A DNA stretch of 64,000 nucleotides from Rosellinia necatrix (Eukaryota; Ascomycota; Sordariomycetes; Xylariales; Xylariaceae), in contig JAGYVD010000001.1 in assembly GCA_021209875.1 (NCBI GenBank), positions 5,084,001-5,148,000 on the forward strand, read 5' to 3'. The position numbers were made by a program, and so were the translations under genes. Under the pieces are notes generated by a model. The model was not told the origin of the DNA. It searched no databases and worked only from the letters and a program-made list of their open reading frames with translations. Position 1 is the stretch's first letter; each line of letters begins with the position of its first letter. Shown in pieces: positions 48,570-59,356 of the stretch.

Positions 48570-49386
48570 CTAGTACCGATAGCGGGTCGAGTAGTCCTTG
48601 GGGCTGACTACAAGACCACGTCCCTTTTTGGCGCCGCGATAGACAGTCTCGATGATGTCGATAAGCTCCTGCTTGTCTTCAAGGACGAAGTTGAGTTTAT
48701 TGTTGTTACCGGACCCCAGATCAACCATAATCAACTTGTTGCGGAAGAAGAACATGATGGTCATTGGGTCGTACAACTCATACCTTTCCATATCACACGT
48801 TAGCATTGGGTCTTGACGATAGGGACGCAACCACAATTTGGAGAACAACGGGAAAGGAGTCTATTCTAAAAGCTGGTAACCACCAGCATTAAAGGGAAGG
48901 GATATACGAGAAGAATTGCTCACATAACGTTAAAGTCTGGAACTTGTTCGTTATCACATAGATATATCTGAAACGATGATCATGGTTAGCACAGCTATGG
49001 TTTGGTTCTTGGCGCATCGCAAGGGTTGACTCACCACTGCGAAGTTCTTGACCTTGTCCGCGATACGGTACAGCACCTCGTCCTGGCGCATACAGTCTGG
49101 GTCGCTGTCCTATCAAAGTACAGGGTTAGTAATCCAAGTAAAGAACCGTGCGAGCATGGAGTTTAGAGATGCGTACTTTACCAAACCGGAGCACTAAGGT
49201 CGACAAGGTTAGCATTTTATCTGAATTCGCCGTTAGGGTAGACATACCGACAACGCGCTCCTCCTCGGATACTATAAAACCTGAGTTTAGTAATGCTAAA
49301 CGGCTACTTGCCAAAGGGAGAAGATACGCACGAATTGCTTGATCTACATGCCATCCCGTCGGTAAATGCGGAAGTACGAAGGACAT
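48570..49386 (-). CDS. dib1: U5 snRNP thioredoxin-like protein Dib1/Dim1
   Basis: Thioredoxin-fold component of U5 snRNP and the U4/U6.U5 tri-snRNP, essential for pre-mRNA splicing. Six exons on the minus strand (49386-49332, 49271-49248, 49193-49177, 49109-49035, 48967-48924, 48783-48570) encode 142 aa, exactly the family length. The product starts MSFVLPHLPTGWHVDQAI and ends with the invariant KDYSTRYRY. Exon 3 is only 17 nt and exon 2 only 24 nt, so this small protein carries five introns. A few substitutions occur in conserved positions (for example IMVDLGSG and VLRFG) without loss of the fold motif. It is divergent from urb1 across about 670 nt. Confidence 0.96.
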
Positions 49387-50055
49387 GGTGTGTAATTGAT
49401 TTGCGGCAGAGCACACAAAGATGCGTTGATGGAGATTAATGGGGGGTCGGTGCAAATGGCGGTACAAGACGAGATGTTATGAAGTTGTCGAGGCTGCAGT
49501 GGTTGAGTGTGGAGAAGTGAAGGAACTTGAGGCTGTCTTTATGATGTAAGCGGAGCCGTGTACTTGGATGTGGGACGGAACGGGGCCAGCGTGGGGCAAA
49601 TGACCCGCTTATGGGGGAGCCAGAGGGGACCTCAGAGCCTTTTATGCATTGGGCTATTCCATAAGAAGACGGCGGGGAAGGCGGTTAGCAGTGGCAGTTC
49701 GGACTTTTTTTTTTGGGGGGGTGCATTCAGATGCTAGGTACTTAGGTACTTACCTAGGTACGGTATGCCGCATGCGCAAGGTACCGTGCTGCACCTCTCT
49801 AGCCGGGGTAGCCATATAAAATATCAATACCTACTTAGTATGCACTTAGTATTTCCCTACCACTGATCGAGTACAACTTGCGAACACGCCGCCCATACCG
49901 CCGCATAGCCCAAAGCCAAAGTCAAGTTCCAACGCCATTCAATGGCATGAGGATTATACTAGCAATTGATAATACTGCAGACGGAGAAGTCAAACCCTTG
50001 AGGCTCTCCCAGAACATGCCGCAGGAGAACCAACCGCACGCCCTGAGATCACGAC
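49387..50055. other. Divergent promoter region, dib1 and urb1
   Basis: Contains an abrupt T10G7 tract at 49705-49721 and a palindromic CTAGGTAC/GTACCTAG-type cluster at 49734-49760. No gene recognised. Confidence 0.5.
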
Positions 50056-53000
50056 ATGGCGAAGCGCAAGTCGTACGGAGGTGACGGTCTTCATACCGGG
50101 AAGAAACAAAAGACCAACCATGTGCACGAGGCACCTACCTCGGAGGAAGTCCACACGGGACGACAGCTTCGGCACCTACTCACCTTTGAACAAGACCTTC
50201 ACAAAGCAAGGCACGGTAAGCTAGAGATCATGGTTAGGCCGTGTCGCTCGCACCCAGCGCTAATTCCACCTTCTCTCTAGGCTTGCAGTCGTTCAAGAAC
50301 GTCCTCGACAGCATCGTGAGCAACGACGAGAAGAAGGCAGAGCATATGCAGATTGTCCTCGAGTTCCTCGACTCCTCGAAACCTAAGGATGTCGAAGACG
50401 AAGTGCCAATCTACCTGCCCGATATTATGGAAACCTGGAGCATGGCCTCTCAGATGGACAACGAGAACGTCATGTCTGCCGTGCCTGTGGCTTTGGCGCT
50501 GCTACTCAAAATCATATCCGCCAACGTAGACTTAATACCCTACGCGTTAGGGATTGGCCGCACACTGCTTCAGAAGCGCCAACAAGAGTTAATCGCCAAA
50601 AATCTCTCCGCAGACAAAGGGAAGGACTTCATCATATCGCCAACATTGAGATTGCTCCGAGAGACAATCTGTCTAGATGGCGGCGCACTAGCTGCTCCGA
50701 TATTCAGAGCAAGAAGCAACACATTCAAGTCGCTTGCTAGGAATATGGGACTCCGGTATATCGGTGATGGCAAAGAAGACCCCAAACGACCCTCTGTGAG
50801 GACGAATGCAACACGATTGCTGCTTAGTTGTTTAACTCTTCTACACAACGAAGCAAAGCGGGATCTTCTCTTGCAGAAAGATGTCGTGGCGGCACTTATG
50901 AGACATCTTCGGGACGACCCACCCCTCTTGATTTACGAGATATTAAACGTTTTGAAAACATCCGTTATAAACGACAAGAAGCTAGCCAAGGAGGCCAAAA
51001 TCAAGATACTAAATGCTCACTCACTCACTCGAATTGCGTCTTTATACGGCTATTCAAAGGAGCCTGCCAGTATGGACGACGGCACCGAGAATAAACACGC
51101 CTCAGTGGAAGACGCCGCCCACGAAATTCTGCTGGCAACATGTACCGACTCTGCGCTGGGAATCTGCCGGTCGGAGCAAGGTTATTACCCCGAAGGCATA
51201 GCCCCTGATGCCTTTACGCCCAACATGGAGAGCGCCAATCATCTAGACTTTGGTCTTGACAGTATACCGTGGATGAAGAAGTTTGGGAATGAAATCCCGG
51301 TGCGAAATATGCTTTTAGCGGAGTTCATCGAATCATTACGACCGTGGTCAAGCACCAAACAAAGTGAGCTACTGGTTGCAATCTTTGAAGCTTCGCCAGA
51401 ATTGATCGCTCGCTACTTCATACACAAGAAAACATTTACCTTTGAACCTAAGCTGTCTGCAACTTGGATAGGCTACGCTGCTTTTTTGTATAATGTTCTT
51501 CAACTGCCCGTCCCTCCTTTCTTCGGTCGGCTAAACGACTATGCGGCAATTCCCCCACCAACATCGGTGGTCCTTGATAATATTGCCCCGCTCCCTATGA
51601 CATCGAAGGCCATGACCAAGTGCCTGACGAATAAGTCAAAGTTAATTTCTTTCTACGCGATGCGTCTGCTTGTGTTATCCCTAGAGAAGCTGGGCCGAGT
51701 GCTAGAGATGCATAGGGAGGCTTCCAAGTCACTTAGCTCTATCTGGCAGGAAGCCGCTCGTCGACTTGTTGACGATTTCTACCAGAGGTTACCAGACATC
51801 AAAGACGTTATCAACTGTTATCGCACATTAGCAGATGGAGATCTACTTCAACGAGAGACAGCAAGTCGATTAATATTACTCTATTACGAGATTATACCAC
51901 AACTCGCTCTCAGGGCAAAATTTGATGTCTCTCCCACCCTCCTTGCTACAATCCAAAAATCAGAGTCATGTAATGGAACCGGTGATGAAACGGTCATATC
52001 GTTACTGGAATTGGAACATCTGTGCGCGGTGGCCAAATATTCGCCCAGCATGCGATGGTTCGCACGCGCCCCCGAAATGCCAACCTCACCCTTCACTACA
52101 CTCCTAAGACTCTACACTGAGAAGACCACCATGTTGTCTAGCGACACACTGAGCCAAATCCTATCTTATGTTGCCAACGAATACCAACTTGTGGAGAACC
52201 GTTCACAGGGATTAGGCTTAAATCCACTTATGGCGGCTTTGAAGCATGCCAGTGGAATTGACTTGGTCATCTGGTCTTTTATTGATAATTGTGCCGAAAG
52301 ATGCTCTAGGACGCCAACTAAATACCTAGAGATGATCGAAGAGACAATGGGAAAGATAGATGCCGACGATAGAGGCGACATCGAGGCGTCCCCGTTGCTT
52401 ATGTCAATGGCTGAGCAGCTACCTTTTCTTATGTCGACTTCGCCGAAAAGAGAGATAATGAAGCAGCTGGCAGGTTTCCTTCGAGACTATCTCCGTTATT
52501 CTCTTGATGCTGGGGTTAGTCGGTCTTTCCTAGCTTCTATTAGTAACTTATTAGCAACTGCTTTCGGAGATCAGAAACTAGGTGGAAAAGTGAGTTTGCC
52601 AGGACGAAAATGCATTTCAGGCGAGGACACGAAAATGTCAGGTGCCGATCCTGAATCTATACCGCACTTGGAGGAAACAAAGGGGGGATTCGTAATACGA
52701 CTCAGTCCGCAGGAGCTTGAAGATAAGCTCATGGTCCCTATCCTAACAAGCAAGGAGAATTCGCTGCTCCGGTGGTCTACTAAACCACCCGAGGAACTGG
52801 TTGAAGAGGGCCATGCTGCGTCTTTGATATTGCTTCTTTCTTCCGACCATGTGAGCCTACGCAAGGAAGCACTCACCAACATCATTAAAATGGCCGCAAA
52901 GATCAAGGAGTCTGCGTATGAAGAAAATGAACAGATTTGGCTACTTCTCATGGAACTTGCGGAGTCTGCTAAAGACCTGATCCTTAGCGGACCACTCCCA

Positions 53001-53537
53001 AGCATCCTTGTTATTTTTGCGTGCAAGGCGCTTGATATTCTTAAAAACCCGCTACACTGCCTTTACGAGAAAGTCAACTTATTCCTCACAAGCGGCCCTA
53101 TATGGCAGCCGGATAAGATACCGCTTATGAAAGCTATCCTCCAAGATGGGCCGACTATGGATGGAGTTTACTATACGGAAATCAGCTGGTTTATTGGTCT
53201 ACTTGTTGATAGTTTGCGAACACCGCAGGACGTGGCTCTCTTCCACCAGCACAAAGTGTATGAGCGTCTATTCGCCTTACCAATCAACCCCTATATGGGC
53301 CCAAATCTCCGAGCACAGGTGCTCAGGGTCCTATATCGAACGGCGTGCATCCCAGGAGGCAGCGATACAGTAATAACAAGATTCGGCGCCATAAGCTGGC
53401 TCGTAGCACAGAAGGCAGCGTCGGTGGGCGACACGGAGAAAATGCTCTACCAGGCCATGGCCAGGAGACTGTGGGAGACCTGTGACCAAAAGCGGATCAC
53501 TGCGTGGAGCAAGGGGAGCATTGGGAAACTTATTTAG
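50056..53537 (+). CDS. urb1: Ribosome biogenesis protein Urb1/Npa1
   Basis: Large helical-repeat scaffold of the earliest nucleolar pre-60S particles, acting with Dbp6, Npa2/Urb2, Nop8 and Rsa3. Two exons (50056-50215, 50281-53537) give 1138 aa. The intron joins HKARHG to LQSFKNVLDSI. The Lys-rich N-terminus (MAKRKSYGG ... GKKQK) suits nucleolar import. The Urb1 N-terminal domain follows at about residues 65-400, with the family segment FRARSNTFKSLARNMGLRY. The C-terminal domain (about 850-1060) includes LLRWSTKPPEELVEEGHAASL and the FFIGLLVDSLRTPQD-like segment. No intron is needed in the 3.26-kb second exon. Confidence 0.9.
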
Positions 53538-54189
53538 GATACAGCGACAAAACATTACATCACAAGTCCATATACATGGCACTCCATGTTTACTGGTATT
53601 TGCTCGAAGCGTGGGGCTAAAGTTTGGGCCTTTGCTACCAGTCCGCAAAAGCAATTAACATCAACAGGAGGAATGGAATCGTCAATAGAATCAAAGTGTT
53701 TGTTCATGTATAGGTGACTAAGCAACGGTCCAGGAACCCGAAATTCGATACTAATATGCGGAGAGAATGTGCTAGAAAATTCAGCTATCGGGTCGACGGA
53801 TTGATACCACCAAGCACATTATGAAAGACTGCTTCGTGTGCATGCAGACGATTCGGGCAACTCGATGCTTGTTTATTGACCACATGCAGTGCAGCAGGGG
53901 CGCTTACCTGACAGGCACGGATGCAGTAGAGGGAGTGCCTAGGTATTGAGATACTTCTAAGTTGGGCGATGGATGGTCGACTATAGCATAATATGTGAAG
54001 CTGAGTTCCAAGGAGATGCTTATGTAGTGTAGGAGGTAGGTATGTAGGAAGGCAGGCAGTGCCCAGTCGCGAGGGAGTATAGGATAGACAAGGATTAACA
54101 CACGAGGCAGATGATGGCTCGCCCCACGGGCAGGTAGGTATAGCCCATAGGTAGTTTCTAGGCTCGATCACCAGCCCAAGGCCGCCACT

Positions 54190-54755
54190 CTCCTTTTGGG
54201 CAACAAACCACCTGTACCTACCTAGGTGCCTTGGGTATTCGTACGTAGGAGTGGAATATTGAGTGCTACCTACCTAGGTACCAACAAGAGGTTGTATCTC
54301 TCGAGGTAAGACCCAAGTTGCCTACATACCTAGCTGATACCTACCTAGGTAGGTACTTAGGTAAGAGGTACATAGTAGCATGGATACCCTAGCTAGTACC
54401 TATCTTAGGTACCTACTATAAAGGTACTGCCTATGAATCCACCTACGTACCTATCTACTGCCTTCAACTACCTAGGTAGGTAGCTGCTGGTGGGAACGGG
54501 TATCTAAGATAAGCCAACCTTGCCCCCAAAAATATCCCACCCACTACCTAGGCATATTTCTCTACCTGCCTACATACCCACTACGTACCAGCCTGTCTAC
54601 CTAATTTAAGTACTTAAAGCAGGTACTTACTCAAAGTAACTGCTCGAGTAGGTACTTATCTACCTATCTAGCAGCCACTGCCTGACCTCAAACTACCTAC
54701 CTGCCTACCTACCTGCCTACCTAACCTGCCTACCTAACCTGCCTACCTCCATTCC
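54190..54755. repeat. Dense CCTAGGTA palindromic repeat cluster
   Basis: The largest cluster of the dispersed family in this window: many overlapping copies of ACCTAGGT, TACCTACC and GGTAGGTA in both orientations, ending in tandem CCTGCCTACCTA units at about 54695-54750. The self-complementary core (CCTAGG) lets these stretches fold back on themselves. Confidence 0.75.
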
Positions 54756-55208
54756 GTCTATCCATCCAAGAGTTCGTCCCTCAGTCATCCCAACGATTAC
54801 CATTTTTAAGTTCACAACCATCGCCCATCGCCCATCGCCTATTGTCCATTGACCTGCCCAACCCAACCCAACCCGCCAGACAGCTCCGACGGGTGCTACA
54901 GCAATATCTCGTCATCCCACAGCAAAGTTTATTCGCTGCGGCTAGACTTGCCTGATCTAGCGCGCGCATCCAAATCTTCGCACTCGCCGGGCTGCTGCAA
55001 GGTACCTACCTACCCACGTACGTCTTCTACACCTCACGGCTGCACCTTGCAGCTCTGTTGGCCCTCGACCGGGCCTGTGTCGCTTGCTACAGCAACGGCT
55101 GAAGCGCCGGCGCCGCCCGTGATCTCGGGCTCCAGAGTCCCAGCAGCCCGAGTCTGTTGAAGTCGGCGACGTCCAGGCCGGCAACCGCTTGTTTGTCTGC
55201 GTCTCTCT

Positions 55209-55231
55209 GTGTGTGCGTGTGTGTGTGTGTG
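55209..55231 (+). repeat. GT dinucleotide microsatellite
   Basis: About eleven GT units with one GC interruption, in the presumed promoter or 5' leader of the 4E-T-like gene. Confidence 0.8.
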
Positions 55232-55662
55232 CCTGCCCCTTCTCTTCACCGAAAACCGAGCGAGCGAGCGAGCGTTGTACATCTTAATTGCTCTCCCTCT
55301 CCCTCTTTTTCCCTTCCTCTCCCCCTCTCAGTCTCTCCTTCTCTCCTCCTGCATCCCACCCCGCACGCGTCTGACAGACGACCCGACCTTTCATCGCATT
55401 CTTACCTGCTCCTCCCCCTTCCCCTCCAGCTTGGACGATCCTACTCCCACCCCCACTGCAAGTCCGCCTTGATCGACGCCGCGAGCTTCCTGCCAGCCTC
55501 ATCCAGGCATCCAGACGACGCCGTACATATCTATCCAACCCCCGGCCGCAAACAACGACAACCTGCGGTCCCAGTGCCGCCGCTTGTGTCTCTCCTATGC
55601 CCAGTAGCTCGCATCCTATATTATAAACCGTACCTGTCTTGGGCACGCCAAGCTCCGGTGCT

Positions 55663-58087
55663 ATGGCCATACAATACACTCCAGACGTCTTGCTATATCT
55701 TAGAGACTCGCCGCTATGTGTCAAACCCGCCAACCTTCCACCCGCCGAGGAATGGATGGGGTGAGTCTGCAGTCGCCGACAGAGCGTTACCATCGCTGAC
55801 CAGCATCTCCTATAGACCTCCGCCCGACAATTTCCGTAATAGTCAAGGCAGTAAGACCGGTACCGATAGGGCCCGTCACAATGATGGCAACCTCGAACAA
55901 ACTAACCGTCGCCCAGGGGTCGATAGGCATGTATCGCGAAATAGCGCCAGTACGTTTCGCCTGGACTCGATCCTTCCTTTCCATCCCACTAATTCGGTTG
56001 CAGATGCAGAAGATATAGTCCTTGGGCCGCCGCGGACAACGTTCGGCTCCACCCTGTCTCGAGCCGCGAAACCTTTTGATAATGATAAGACGGCCAAAGA
56101 CGGTGATCCCCGAGATCGCTTCCCATTCCGTGCCCGCAATGGCGAGGCCGATGCCAACGACCGTTTTCGCGAGAACAGAACCAATATACGCCGCCGAGGC
56201 GACGGCGACCAAGATAGTGATGGCTGGAGTACTGTGAAACCGCGCAAGAGTTTCGGCAATGAAGGCGCTGAGCGCTTCCACGGCCGTATGGGCGAACGCC
56301 CCGAGCGCTTTGGGGGAGACCGCCGACCACGCGAGGGCGAAGACCGTGATAACAACACGGATCGTCCCCGTCGCAACTTCGGCGAATTTGCGCGAGAAAA
56401 AGAAGCGGATGAGAATGATAAGCTCCGCCGAAACGGGCTGAATCGGCCCCGAGCAGACAACCCATGGAATAGGGAGAGCGCCGAAGCTTCACAGCCACGA
56501 GAGCGTTTCGATAGGTCGAAGAGTTGGAGAGAAAGGGTTGATGATCATACCGACACGCAGCACGACAAGCCCCGAGACCGTCAATATGAACGTCGGTGGG
56601 ACCGAGACCGAGATCAACGTCAAGAACGCGAACCCGAATGGCTCGATGAACCCGCCGAGGAGCCTCAGGCTCACACGCAGGAGGAATTCAAGAAGTTCAT
56701 GGAATCTATGAAGGCTAAGACTTCATCGAGGGCCGATGCCACCCCAGCGTTAGCTCAGGATGTTCTAAAGCCGCAAGATCAAGTTGATGCCGACGGCATG
56801 AAGTCGAAATCGGCCAACACAGTTCATCCTATTGAATTAGGTCCAGATAAATTCTTCGCCGCTTTTGGCCAAACCTCTACTCTGGAAGGGAATAATAATG
56901 ATACCGCCAAGGAGAACAGCACTCCAGTGTCGAAACCGAAATCGGGATCAAGATTTCAGAACTTTTTCTCATCCCAAGAGCAAGCTCGCCATCAGCCAGA
57001 GCCTTCCGGCCCAGTTGCTGGTCCTCTCGGCATCGAAATGAACCCGCTTCTGGCCTTAGCGGGTTCACCGAAGGCCAATTCACCGGCGGATGCTGCTGAG
57101 AAAGTCGCGTTTCAGGCCTTGCTACAGAAGCTTCAGAAACAGACGCTTCAAGCCTCGACACCACCGTCTGGCGGGTTTGCAGAGCCGCCCCCAAGCCATG
57201 ACTTCGGTTCAAAGGACATCATGTCGTCACCAGGTTCCTTTTCTCAGTTTGGGCTGGATCCACGGGAAGAGCACATGGCTCGCATTCTACCCCACGGGCA
57301 GGATATCCATCCCCTGCCGCCTCAACAGAATTTCACGCCGATGCGTCACGACCAGCAGATGTTGCATGACCTCATCAGTCAACGCCATCCCAACCAGAAT
57401 CTGGGCGGCAACCGGGCAGAGCAGCCATCCAGCCGGAATAGTAATCCTAACAAGGATTTTCTTGTCTCATTGATGCAAGGTAGTCGTAACGGGCCGGAAG
57501 CACAGCGAAACGAGCCATTGATCATGAGAATGCCCCAGCCGTCACGCCCAGCTCATATTATCCCAACCTCGGATCGTGAACAAGATTATCAACACGAGCG
57601 AGGCTCTTCACAGCACCAGGCCAACGTCCGACCCACTGGCCTTCCGAGCTTCTTTGATGAGCAACCCCTACGCCAGGAACGGGAGACTCGACCTCAACCT
57701 ACACATATTTTACAGCGCCCTGGCCAGGGCCCGCCCGGTTTAGACCCGATGCCTCCAACTAATTGGATGCAGGCAGGCGGACAGCAGCTTCCTAATCCCG
57801 GTCGACCCATGATCCCACCGCCTGGCTTGCCCGGCTCCCAGCGCGCCGGCCCCCCGCCCGGTAACTATGCTAACTTCCCCATGGGTGGTTTCCCTCATCC
57901 GGATGGGATGGCCGGTCCCCCTCCTCGTAATATGGCGCCTCCTCCAGGGTTCTTCGGTGGTCCCCCTCCCGGCTTTATGCCGCATCCTCCGATGGGTGGG
58001 TTTCAAGGTCCTGATTCACTGGGCTTCGGTTTCGATGGGCGTGGAATGCCCCCCCCTGGTACTGGCGCCCCATTCCGTAGAAACTAA
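55663..58087 (+). CDS. eIF4E-binding protein, 4E-T/EAP1-like
   Basis: Probable cap-binding-factor partner acting in translational repression and P-body biology. Three exons (55663-55760, 55816-55949, 56004-58087) give 771 aa. The start was placed at 55663 because the first exon encodes a canonical eIF4E-binding motif, YTPDVLL at residues 5-11 (Y-x4-L-hydrophobic), followed by YLRDSPL as in animal 4E-T. The first intron (55761-55815) joins WMG to PPPDNF. The second (55950-56003; GTACGT donor, CACTAATT branch, GTTGCAG acceptor) is 54 nt, in frame and free of stops, so its removal is inferred from splice signals. Residues 60-260 are Arg/Asp-rich. GSRFQNFFSSQ resembles the 4E-T motif near its partner-binding site. 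The C-terminal third is Gln/Pro/Gly-rich. A frame opening at 55157 also runs into exon 2 unspliced (see findings). Confidence 0.8.
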
Positions 58088-59356
58088 GAGCCCTTTGGCT
58101 CTTGTGTTATATGGTTTGATTCTTGATTGTGGTTTGTGCCTTGGGATTTGGCATGTCACAGGGGAGCCGGCTAACCCTCGGGACCCCCCACCCCCCCCTC
58201 CCAACTGCTATCGCGCAGGAGATTAAGCGAGCTTCTTTATAAACCTACGACACTGCCGTTGCTATTACCATGTATGTACGCGTAAGCTAACTTGCTCGAC
58301 GCATGAGGCGGCGGAACCACTCGACGCCAGCGACTTTACCGCCGGTCAGACACGAGAAGGGCGGGCGGGAAAGGGGGTTGGACGGGACAAAAAAATGACC
58401 AGAAAAGTAAGAGCGAGAGGACCGGCTGTATCAGACAAACAGGTATTGACCAAGCCCGGATTATACTATCACCGTAGTTACCTATATTGCTGCTTCATAT
58501 CAATGTAATACCCCATTCCTTGCGCCCAGCAATCCTAGGTCCTAACATATTCCCCCGTACTGCTGGAAGGAGAAAGTTGCGAGCCCGAAGCAATATGGGG
58601 AACGACTGGTGACGCGACTCTGCATTTCTGCTTTACATCATACGGATATGCTAGCGTGGTGTAGATGGGTGCCGTAGAGCGTACCTATCAATCGATTTTA
58701 AGCTAATTTGCTAAGCCGACTTGTCAACCTTATAAACAACTCAAACCAAGCTTAATCTCCTGCCTCTCTTGCTAGGTAGTTATTCATCTATTTCGCCTTC
58801 GGCACCCACCCACACACTATGCTGTTGATACCAGTTCGTTGAGATAGCCAATGTAATGGATACGTATCATGGCAGCATTTACTAGAGAAAATCCTGGTCT
58901 AATGCGATATTACCGCCACATAAATTCCCCATTGCGCCATCTGTCTATATGCTTTGCACTCTGAACCAGCTTATCCAGCTCTTACTTTAGAGCATGAGCA
59001 GCAAAGGTAGACAAGGTTTCAATGATAACACCAACACAAATCATCGTCATTATTATCATCATCGTACTTATCGCCATATACTCCTCCAATCACCCTCGAG
59101 GTCTTGTTTGACTCCATGGCACCATTCATGCAGAGCTACCAGTAGATGCTATAACCCCTTCACAGCCCCAAATTGTGGTCTTTGTGTATATATCTTCCTG
59201 TCCCCGAACCTCATCGCGGCTCAGGATTCAATAATAAGAAGCTCGCCAGGGTGGATTATGCTGGCTAGCCAATCTTCCGCTCCTCGCCAGGCTCGCGACA
59301 TAAACTCGTCTGTGATGCCAACTCCGCTTGTATGATGCTATTATATTAGTTTAGCC
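58088..59356. other. Convergent intergenic region
   Basis: 3' flanks of the 4E-T-like gene (+) and sec1 (-). A 113-codon plus-strand frame at 58994-59335 resembles nothing known and is probably chance. No repeat cluster. Confidence 0.5.

Larger units (their letters stand above)
53538..55662. other. Repeat-rich intergenic region and 4E-T gene leader
   Basis: The first 600 nt carry no recognised feature. From about 54,190 to 54,755 the sequence is dominated by CCTAGGTA-type repeats. A GT microsatellite lies at about 55209-55231, followed by a CT-rich tract (about 55285-55340), a common feature of fungal promoters and leaders. The 4E-T promoter and 5' UTR should lie in the last 900 nt. Confidence 0.5.

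Noticed and set aside
55157..55662. N-terminal extension of the 4E-T-like protein from the ATG at 55157 as the main form
   Set aside because: It would lose the eIF4E-binding exon, which has a clear motif and splice donor, and its translation is low-complexity Pro/Ser/Leu from CT-rich DNA. Kept only as an alternative-isoform finding.
58994..59335. 113-codon plus-strand frame after the 4E-T-like gene
   Set aside because: Composition is His/Ser/Arg-rich from simple sequence, with no domain; it lies in convergent 3' flanks.
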